A stretch of 23,924 nt of DNA from positions 1,082 through 25,005 of the IMG/VR virus record IMGVR_UViG_3300029319_000473; one strand, written 5' to 3'. Shown here piece after piece: positions 8,620 through 19,200 of the stretch (the stretch's first letter is position 1; each line of letters begins with the position of its first letter). The notes beneath the pieces are model-generated. The model ran no database searches. It worked only from the letters and a program-made list of their open reading frames with translations, and was not told the DNA's origin. Source of the DNA: a virus. The translations under genes were made by a program, and so were the position numbers.

Positions 8620-10245
8620 TTAGAACTCTATTACGATTTTTATTTCTTCTTTTTGGGAAGTTGATCTTGTGATTGGTGCTCTATTATCAACATAAATGAT
8701 ATCACCAGAGTATTTTTTAATATCTGGATTTGCCATACCAGTAATAAATGATTGACTTAGAGCAACATTTTTTCCACTTGCAGTAGAAATTGAATCATCA
8801 TTAAAATTTTTATTAATAATAAGATCTCCTCCAGCTGCGTTGGCATTAATTATAGGAGCATTATCATCAGCAATAAAATCAAGTTGTTTATAAGAATAAG
8901 ATGCTAATGTTGAAAAACCAACTGGTTGATAATACTTTAAGATTCCAGTTTCTGGATTCCAAGAGGCAACATATGCAACTGCAGTGGATCCTACCCCAAC
9001 TGTTTGTTTTATTATGCTATTAGTAGCATACGTAACTTGAGATGTGGTAGATACTCCAGCTGCACCATCAGAAGTTAAAGCTAAAGCACCTAAACTTGTT
9101 GCAGTCGTACTATTTAGAAGTGTGTTTCCAGTAAAAGTTTGAGGATTTTTGATTATACCAACACGAGAAAAATCATTACCAATAACATAATCTGGTGCAT
9201 CATCAACATTATTATCGTATTTTGAATACAACATAACTCTAAATCCACCTAGTTCACGGTAAACATCTGCCCCATGACCACCTTTAGGTGGTATTACAAC
9301 TTCAAAATTTGGTTGATTTACAGTAGAAGCTGGAACTCCAAGTTCAACGTTGTTTCCATTCTCTCCAACGTACGTGCCAGTTATAAATCTAAGATTTGCA
9401 TATGTGTAATTAGATCCACCAATAACTGTTACAGAATCTACAGACCCCCCTTTAATTTTAACTGTTGCTGAACCACCAGATCCATCACCACTAATTGGAA
9501 CTTGTGAAACTGTTCCTGCATCTGTACTTCCAACACTAATACCAGTTCCAGCATCTTTAACAACTATAGTTTCAATTTTTCCATCTACAGCAGCATTTTT
9601 TATGTTTTCATTAGTTGCATCTCCCCATTTTTTAGGAAGAGGTATGTATTTTGATGTAACAAATTTAACAATATCAGAAGGAGAAACACTGAATAGATAT
9701 TTCCATAAATAACCATCATCTCCTGCAGGTTGAGGTGCAGTGTTTGTATGAGTTGGTTCAAATAATGATTTGGATCCATCTGGATTAAGTGGATCAGAAC
9801 CGTTGTTTATACAAACATAAACTTTAAACTCTGATGTGACGACATAGTAGTTTGATCCATACAAAGTTGTAGATTTTGTTTGAGGTGTTAAATTTTGATC
9901 AGTATAACTATTTTTCCCATGATAATTATTCCTGTACATATCGTATATTGAGTTAGATTGCCAATTTATTCTTGGAATAACTCTTCGAACATCATCTGAA
10001 GTTACTTTTTTCAAAAATAACATGCTATCATGATAAAAATTTTCTTGAGAAAAAGAATCTATAGGATCTGGAATAGGAGCTCCCCAATTTTCAAATCCAT
10101 AATTTTTTACTTGCACATTTTTTGGATTAGGGTGTCCTAAAAAGGTGTAATAGTTATTATTTCCAGTCGTACCAATACCTACAAAACTGTCTATAAAAGT
10201 TTCTGCGTTTAATATACGATATTGGTCAGTGATTATTGCGGGCAT
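8620..10245 (-). CDS. 8: Baseplate wedge protein gp8
   Basis: The N-terminal 215 residues match the T4 gp8 family as I know it: MPAIITDQYRILNAETFIDS, a YYTFLG strand, IPDPIDSF, then DSMLFLKKVTSDDVRRVIPR, WQSNSIYDMYR, LYGSNYYVVTSEFKVYVC, GDDGYLWKYLFSVSPSDIVK and YIPLP. In T4, gp8 is a dimeric wedge component bound by gp7 and gp10. At 541 residues this is longer than T4 gp8 (334). Part of the extra length is a Gly-rich module at about 225-291 (VVKDAGTG, then GSNYTYANL) of the type repeated in the neighbouring gp7-like protein. A VGIGTTG motif occurs near residue 22. A perfect late-promoter octamer lies 21 nt upstream of the ATG, so gp8 can probably be transcribed separately from gp7. The Shine-Dalgarno sequence is weak. 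Confidence 0.9.
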   Translation of the reverse strand: MPAIITDQYRILNAETFIDSFVGIGTTGNNNYYTFLGHPNPKNVQVKNYGFENWGAPIPDPIDSFSQENFYHDSMLFLKKVTSDDVRRVIPRINWQSNSIYDMYRNNYHGKNSYTDQNLTPQTKSTTLYGSNYYVVTSEFKVYVCINNGSDPLNPDGSKSLFEPTHTNTAPQPAGDDGYLWKYLFSVSPSDIVKFVTSKYIPLPKKWGDATNENIKNAAVDGKIETIVVKDAGTGISVGSTDAGTVSQVPISGDGSGGSATVKIKGGSVDSVTVIGGSNYTYANLRFITGTYVGENGNNVELGVPASTVNQPNFEVVIPPKGGHGADVYRELGGFRVMLYSKYDNNVDDAPDYVIGNDFSRVGIIKNPQTFTGNTLLNSTTATSLGALALTSDGAAGVSTTSQVTYATNSIIKQTVGVGSTAVAYVASWNPETGILKYYQPVGFSTLASYSYKQLDFIADDNAPIINANAAGGDLIINKNFNDDSISTASGKNVALSQSFITGMANPDIKKYSGDIIYVDNRAPITRSTSQKEEIKIVIEF

Positions 10246-10265
10246 TGATACTTACATTTTTTGAT

Positions 10266-10273
10266 TATTTATA
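10266..10273 (-). promoter_or_regulatory. Late promoter, TATAAATA octamer, upstream of gp8
   Basis: The minus-strand sequence is an exact TATAAATA, the T4-type late-promoter element, placed in the 35-nt gap between the giant gp7-like gene and gp8. Initiation about 6 nt downstream would leave a leader of about 15 nt before the gp8 ATG. It would supply gp8 and the DUF4815 gene without first transcribing the 10.5-kb gene upstream. Confidence 0.7.
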
Positions 10274-10280
10274 CCTGTTA

Positions 10281-13200
10281 TTAATAAGAAGTTTTCATTG
10301 GTAGAGTTCTTATAACTTGAGCAGATGTTTCAATTCCAATTATTCCGTTTTGATTGTGGAAAGTAAATGATTTTGAGTCGGAACTTCTGGTTACATTAAT
10401 TGAACCCCAACTATATGTACCATATTTAGATTGACTTATTAATGTTGTTGTATCTATACCTGAAATAGAATCGACATTTGCAAATACTCTTATCATGGAT
10501 GATCCAACAGAAACATAATCTTCAGCATAATAAACATTATCTAGGAAGGTGTTACCAACACTAACAGTTTCTGGCCCAGAGGATGTGGTTCTAATTCCAG
10601 TAACTCCATCACCAATACTTGTATTTTGAATTACAAAATAATCACCAGTGGTAATACCAGACTTAGATACTTTATTTAATTCACTACCAGCTGGCGTTCC
10701 ATCTTCATCATATATGTTGGGATGTGGTTTAATTTCAAAAAATAAGGCAGGTTTAGTTGTGTTTATACCAACAGCACTTGTTCCAATTCCAACTATGATT
10801 CCATAGTCACCGTTGTATGAAACTTTTTCTATTGTTTCAACAGAAGCTATTGTTCCCATACCAACGATGTTTATATCATTCTGAGTTTGTCCCAAATTAT
10901 CAACTTGTTTGAATAACCAAGAGTCTTTAACGTAAATTTTACCATCATTTGTTGAAATTGATTTAATTATTCCAGTTGTTGGTAATATTTGTGGTTCTAA
11001 GTAATTTCTTTCTTTAGATATACTCACTCCATCTATAATTAAATCCTGTAATTGTTTCTTCCACACAGTTGGACGAGTAAAATCGGCATCAGTGGATATA
11101 CCAACACCAGAGTAAGTTGTTGTTTCTACAGTATCAGATGCAATTAACTCATAAACAACTCTTTGATCTTGTCTTGCTACTTTACCTAAAGATGTGACGG
11201 ACTCACTTCTTATTCCATCTGGTGATATACTACTATTCACAACAGAATCATTAAAATACTGTAATGTTAATTTATCTCCTGGTTTTATTGTTTCATCAAC
11301 ATCGACTTCAACAAAATCATCAGTAGAAGCAGTATAGAAATACATTTTAAACTTACTACCTGATTTAGGTGCCTCTCTAAATGTAATTCTAGTTCCACCA
11401 TCAAATGAGTAATCATTACCTGGTTTTTGTAAAATATCATTGAGGAATATTAAAAGATTATTTTGTAAAATTATTCCTGAACCTTCTTGAGCAACTATAC
11501 TATAGTATTCTTTAGTCGTAACTGTTCTTGTTATTAAGAATGATTTTCTAAATCCGTTAAATTGTGCACTAAAATCATCTAATTCTAATAATTGCCCAAA
11601 ACACCATCCTGCAAATTTATCTTGAAATTTGTTTTTTACAGTTATGTTAAAAGCACTAGTTCCTATTCCAACTTGGAATGGTAAAGTAGTTAATTCCAAA
11701 TTATCACCTATTTCATAACCTATTCCACGATCTGCCATATCAAATGATATAATACTACCACCTGTGCCTACAACTACATCAATAGTAGCCCCAGATCCGT
11801 TTCCACCAGACAAAGGAATATTTTTGTATGGACTTGGAGGTGCAACAGTGACAAAATTTATTCCTGTAGATATTCCTGTAGAAGTGTAACCACTACCTGG
11901 ATTCGCAATTGTAACAGCTGTAACTATACCAGCAGTTACGAACGCAGAAATCGCTGCACCAACTCCAGTTGTAGAACTTACAGAGACTAAAGGGTTTGAT
12001 AGATAACCATTACCACCACTCGCTATTCCTACAGACTGAATTGTTCCACTTGCAGAAACAACTGCGGTAAGTATTGCTTTTTTAGGAACTTGATAACCAC
12101 TTCCAATACCAACATCAAATTCATTAATTATTCCACCTCTAGGTAAATCTTTATTTGCTGGTGTTCCTGTAAAATCAATTGTTTGTCCAGTTCCAACAAT
12201 TTGATAATCTGATTTATTGATATCACCTACATCTCCATAAAAAGGTTTTTGGAATATATTATTAATTAATATAGCACCAAAATTAGTATTAATACCAGTT
12301 AACTGAACACCATTGGTTGTTAAATTGAATTTATCTGTACTTCCATCAAATCTATCAGATATGTCATCTATAATTTTGTTAGAATTATAATTTAATCTGT
12401 AATATGCTCTACCTGAAAATGTGGAGTGGGTAGTTATACCAACAATTCCTGTTGGCCCATATGGTGCTTCAGTGAAGTAAAGTCTTCCTTCATTAATTCT
12501 GTAATCACCTTTGATTATTGTTACTGCTGCTCCCACTGTATGTGCTGCAGCAACAGTTCCCATTTGACCTCTAAGAACACTAAGAGTAGTCGTCCCAACA
12601 CCAACACCTGATACCTTAAATATCTCCTCTTCTATTCTAAACAGAGATTTACCAGAAATTTCTGAAGTGTCATTTAAAAATACAGTGGTAGTTGAAATTC
12701 CAATATCAGTCGATAAACCAACAGAAATTACGGTTGTTATTCCTATGGGACTTTGAATAACATTATCAATACTAATTAAAGTTCTAATTGTGGCTTTTTC
12801 TGATGGAATTGAAAGAGAATTAGTGCTTCCTAGTCCTACTACGTTAGTAAATGATGCTGCAATTCCAGCAGATGCAAAAGTAGCAGAGATTGCAACTTTG
12901 ATATTATCTGCATCTTCTCTAATTACAAAAAGGGTTGAAGGTAATAAATTTGTTGCAGCTACACCAGCGTTAACATCTGATGTGTTTGCAATTCCAATAC
13001 TCCCATTTAATGCTTTATATACTAATTCCTCACCAGTATTAAAATTATGTTTTGGTAAATTTATTTTATATGTTTCGGTTGACACTCCTATTGATGGATC
13101 AAATTCTCTATGAAATAATGAATTACCATCTGCAAAAACATTAAAACTAGTTGTTCCAATGACACCCCCACCAGTGGTAGTAACTATTCCAGTAAATTGA

Positions 13201-16200
13201 GAACTTATATCATCAATTAAGAGTACTTTATTTGTTCTAGATTCATTGTAATCAGTTATAATTTTTGATTTAAATATGACTAATTTCGATAATTCTGAAT
13301 CATTAGTATCTTCACTAACCAGATCATAGTTATATTTTTCATGAACAGATGCCTCTTGATCAACATCTACTTCGAGCCCAAGTTCAGAATCTGCAGATAG
13401 ACTTTGTTGTGCTGTGGATCCGATCCCTAAATTACAGAAATTCTTAAATCCAGCAACATGATCTAAACTATTAACTGCATCTTTCCAAGTATTAAATGGA
13501 ACTGCACCTTTAATTGAATATGAAAATCTTTGATAATAATCATTATCATGAAGTCTTTGAACATCTAAGTTTAATTTTCCAGTATCTGTTTTCCAACTAT
13601 TACTAATATTTGCTAAACTATCAACATTTAAATCAAAATCAAATTTAAACTGAGTGGTTACAGTTCCTTTGTTATTAGTAACTGAACCAACAATCTTATC
13701 GTTTTCTGTAAAATCACCGTTAACACTGAATACCTTTAAAGTCTCTGAGATTGGATTCCAACCATTTTTAGCAACTATTCCTGAAATATTTTTACCATCC
13801 ACTGTTACAACTTCATCATCCTGAAATTGAGTTTCTTTAAATATTGGTTTAAATGAAACGAGATCACTCTTCTTTATGACTCTACCAAAATTATTATCCT
13901 GTTGATAAGTTCCTCCAGTTGTTCCAAGACCAACTAATGAATAACTAACAGATTCTTGGCCACCTGTGGTAACAATTCCAGTAACTCTAAAGTAATGATA
14001 ATTATAAGCACTGGAGTTATATGTATCAACACCCTCTACAGTTTTGATATTTTCAACAAATATTTCATCATTTACTTCAAATGGAAAACTTCCTCCTGAG
14101 TTGTAAAAACCACTATCTGAACCAGATTCTGGGTTTGGTGCTCTTAAACCAAGAGTTACTGTTTTATTGCCATCGGTAGAAGCATTAGTTACCACAACCC
14201 CATTAGAATTGACTATTGGTATAACTCTAACGTCATCTGATAATCCACTATCATTTGTTAAAATTGAAACACTGTCTATTGAAGTTCCGCTTAAAGTTGT
14301 TTGAGCAACTATACTCGGATTCCCAACAACTAAAACTTTTGGTGGACTAGTGTAATTTAATCCACCTGAAGTAATTCCTATACTATCTAAAGTTAATACA
14401 TTTTTTAATTTTAAAAGAACATTGCTGTCTGCTTTTGGTTTTAAAGTGCGATCTGGAGAAAACTCTAATCCTTGATCAATCACTTTAGCACTTTCTATTT
14501 TCCCAATTTCATCTGATTCTACAGTTAAAACAGAGTTCGTACCATCTGTAGTGCCTATTGATGTAATTAGGGGTAATTGTTTAAGATTAAGTCCTCTATT
14601 TAAAATATTTACTGAATATATCCCTCCCTTTTCATTAAGGGCTGATGTTGAATAGAACATCGATGAAATTCCAGCAGATGTATATGAATTAGTTTCAGCT
14701 ATTCCAGTTAAATTAAATTTAAATGTATTAGTATTGATTCCACTAACTTTGTATTGATTATTAAATTTAGATTCCGATAATATTATTTGGGAATGATTTG
14801 GAACTCTTTCATCAACAGGCAAAAAATGTGTTTTTATTGAATTGTTGTTTTTACCTTGAACTCTGTAGAAAAATTTTGGTGCTAACGAATCACTGACAGT
14901 TATTACAGTTTTTTCGTTAGTCTTTGTAATTAAGTCACTATTATATTTTGATTGAAAATTTTTATCTTCATAAAATTCTATATTATAGTTAGATAAACTT
15001 GAATCAGAAGTAACTAACTCTACAGTATTATTTTTGAATAAAGTTAATTTTGGATTTATCTTTGATATTTCGTGATTTTGTCCTCCAGTTTCTCCTATTC
15101 CAATGTAATTATATGGAAAAACCGATAAATCATAAGAATTTTCTGCTAATCTTATGGTGTTAGGAGAATCTTTTATCACATGGTAAACACCATCATTAAC
15201 TAACGGGCTAGCAGGAGTTAATGAATTATAAACAATTAAATCTCCAGTCTCAAAGTCATGGTTGTTTATTGTAATTGTTGATAATGTCGTTCCTATACCA
15301 ATTGCTGAATCGGTAAATGATAATGGATTTATGACTAATTTTCTAATACTTTCATTGTATTTTAAATTAAAAGTTTGAATTTTATTTGATTTTATGTGTA
15401 ATTTAAAATTATCATTTAAACTTAGTCCATGCTGCTGTCCTGACGTTGTGGCAGTGGCAACAGTAACAGTTCCATTTATTTTTCTTAAAGATCCAGATAT
15501 ATTATTTGTAATTAACTCTATTTTAATATCATCTTGAGATATTGATCCTGTATTGGTTAAAACTTCTCTAAAAAATACATTTTCAGAAGTTGAACTAATA
15601 CCTAAAGTTCCTATTCCTACCTTTTCAGTCGCTAATCCAATAAATTCACCACTAAGTTTAGTGCAGAAAAGTTTATCAAAGGATGACAAATCAAATGAAT
15701 TATTTAATAATGGATCTTTCGTTGCATTTATGGTTGACCCTAAAGAAACTAATCTAACTTCATCTCCACTATTAAATTCGTGATTAGGTAAATATATTGC
15801 TTTTGGTGGAATTGATTTAAAAATTGTTCCTATACCTGGATTAGTTCCTACTCCTGCAACAGCTACATTTGATATAGAAGTTCCTATTCCAACTGATTTC
15901 AATCCTTCAAAATATCTAATTTTAGGAAATTCGACATTTTTATTTTCTAGTTTCTTGGATATTTTATATGAAAATTGTGTTTCTAGTTTCTTAACTGCAG
16001 TTCCTGAATTATGAGTGACAAATGACGTTTCATTATATCCCCGTCTAACTCTATATCTATTATTAATATCATCATAATTAAGAATTAAAAAGTGTTCTGA
16101 TCCAATCTCAATAACATCATTTATTTTAAATTTTCTAGTTTTAGTAGGGGTAATTAAACTTATAAAAGTTGTAATCCCAGTTGCAGAAGACGCACCAATA

Positions 16201-19200
16201 GATTCTGATAAATTAGAAACTAAAGTTGTTATACCAATAGTTCTTATTCCCTCTATATTTTTGTAAGAAATTGATGATATTCCAGATATTTCAACAATAT
16301 CACCATCTGATAATCCATGTGGTAGGGTGGTAAAACCAATTACCTCCTTATCAATTACTGAAAATTCTATATTATCAATATTTTGTTCCGTAGTTCCTAT
16401 TGATACTACTGGTTGTCCAATAACCTCTTTGACATTGGCTGATATTGAATTGTTGTTAAAATTTATTAAATCATTAACTTTATAATTGATTCCAGATTGA
16501 TCAACTGTAATTTTTGTAATTTTTGAACTTTCAATTCCATCTACTTTGACTACCGCTTGTGAATCTAATGAGTCTTGTAAGAGAGGATATCTTCTAAATC
16601 GATCATTTAATCCTAAGTGAGTAACATTTCTTTTGTATTCTCCAGTATTAAGAATCTCATCCGTCTGTCTTTTACGGTTATCATAATTAAAAGCATCTGT
16701 AGCATTACGATGCATAAATGTAATATATGGAAAAGATGGATTTTTAGTAACACTGTCTATGGTTGAGAAATAAGCATAAGTTCCATTTGGGAAATCGGAA
16801 TTTGTTAAAAATTTACCATTATATTCATCTAAATCTTTATTTTCTTTATAAACATAATCTTGAATAAAGTATCCACTTGTAAGAGGTGGTCTCAAGTTTA
16901 CATCACTAATAATATCAATTTCATAACTAGATTCCATAAATGTGGTTATTCCTGCGGTGTTTATACCAACTGGGCCATAAATTGGATTTCCATCATAAGC
17001 CCAACCAACAATTTTTGAGTGGTTGGTGGTCAATTCATTAAAAGAACCATCCAAATTATCACCAACTAAATCACGAAACTTTTTAACTGGGTAAAAGGAA
17101 CAAATTTTATTATTGTAAGTTGCTAAATTTGAATTTACTTGAATAAATGCTGATGTAAATTCGTTGTCAGTTAAAAATTTACTATATCTTTCTACTGAGT
17201 TTATTTTCCACTCATGAATTTTAGTGCTAATAATTTCTCCTGATCCAGATGGTATAACTCTTATTGCTGTATTAATCGGATCATATCCATCACCCTGTGA
17301 AATCACATTTACACCAGTTATTTTTCCATCAGAAATAACTGCCTTTAGTTCCGCAAATGATCCAACTGTTCCTGCTGTTCCACCAAGTCCCACAACCTCA
17401 AGTTTTGGTGGAGTGGTATATTCTGAACCAGCATTTCCAATAGTTGCACCAACAATTTTACCGTTAAAAATTATAGGAGATATAAATCCATCTCTTCCTC
17501 TTAATAAAGATATTTTTGGTGTGCGTTCATAATTTACAATATTTGTAACTCCATATCCAACTCCTCCATCTTTTATAAAAATATTTTTTAATCCACCTAT
17601 TACTTCAACCTCTACTGATGCCTTATAATAGTCAGGTATTACAGATGTATTTCCTACAGAAACCTTTCCGCTAACTTCAATTTGAATATCAGGATATTTA
17701 AATGTATGCGTACCTACACCCACACTATTTAATTTTTCGTATATTTTTCTATTGTAATTTGTGTTTGAAATACTAGTAGCTGTTCCTGCATCACTTAATT
17801 TAAATTTATCGCTATCAATTACTGTAACTTTATATGATGTTTCTGTGGATAACCCTGATATGACAGTTCCAGTGCAAATATAATTTACGACATCACCGTC
17901 ATTAAAACTATGATTTTTGGCATAAATGTAATTATTAAAAGTGTTTATACCAACAAATTTTTTAAATAAATCTTTTTTATCATTTGGTGGCCACTGTTCA
18001 GATGTTATTTCAACACGATGTTTACCATAAACTGATCCAGATTCTTTTACCGATATTCTATCAATTATATTTCTTATTTTTTTAGATTTAAAAGTATGTG
18101 TTTTATTACCAAAAGAAAATAGATCTAATAAATTTTCTTTACTTAATGCATTATCTTTTGTTACAGCTAAACTAAATGAATTATTATCAATTTTTGCGAT
18201 AAAGTAAGATGTTCCTGAAGACAATCTATCAGTTGCAAATCCTACATTTATACCCGTGTTGATACCTACTGGAACTCCAGTGGCAATATAAGTTACTTCC
18301 TCACCATCAGAGAATCTATGATCACCTACAAATGTATCATCTGTTAAATTTAAATCAAAATCTGTGTATGATCTACTATAAACGAATCCTCTTAGTTTTG
18401 CTTCACAAACTGCTCCAGAACCATTTCCACCTGTTATTGTTACAGAAGGAACTTCAGAAAAATCAAATCCTGGTTCATTTACAACGACCTCTGATACTTT
18501 ACCCGAATAGTTAGCAATTACATCGCAACCTGTACCAATACTATCTGTAATCGATAATGTTGGTGGATTAATTACATTAAAATTTTGACCAGGATTAGTA
18601 ACTTCAATTTTATCAATCATTCCATAAAATATTGATTCATTTGAAATTGGTGAATGATATTCAACTCCATTTAAAGCAATCCCTACCGCACCCGTAATAC
18701 TTGATTTTGTTTTTTTAACCTTTGGATTTCGATATATTCTCTTAAAATTATTCTGATTACTTAACTTTTTACCATCATATAAAGTTGCTGGAGTTATAGA
18801 ATGATTTCCTGTATCTATATTATTCCATTTAATCGGTTCGAAAGAGTTATTATATAAATTTGCATAATTTAAGGCTATTTTTAAATTATTATCGTCAATA
18901 ACTTTTAAGTAATAATAACCACTAGACCCAGTAATTCCAGAGTTTGGAGAAATGTTTAAATAAATTTTCTCTCCGTTTATAAATTTATGGTTATTAATAT
19001 TAATTGTATTTGAATTTGTACTAATCCCACTTGATGAAAAATTTTGTGATCTATTATTCGTATCATTACTAGCAAAAGATGGATATCCAGAACAAGCAAC
19101 ATACGTATTATTGTCTATGTCTGAAAAAGAATTTTGGATATTTGAAAGAAGAGATGGAATACCAAAATTTGAATGTACATAACTAAATTTCTTTTTGATA

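Noticed and set aside
12790-13113. Plus-strand 107-aa frame within the gp7-like gene
   Set aside because: It is antisense to a continuous, module-bearing coding frame; its length is expected from the codon bias of the opposite strand.
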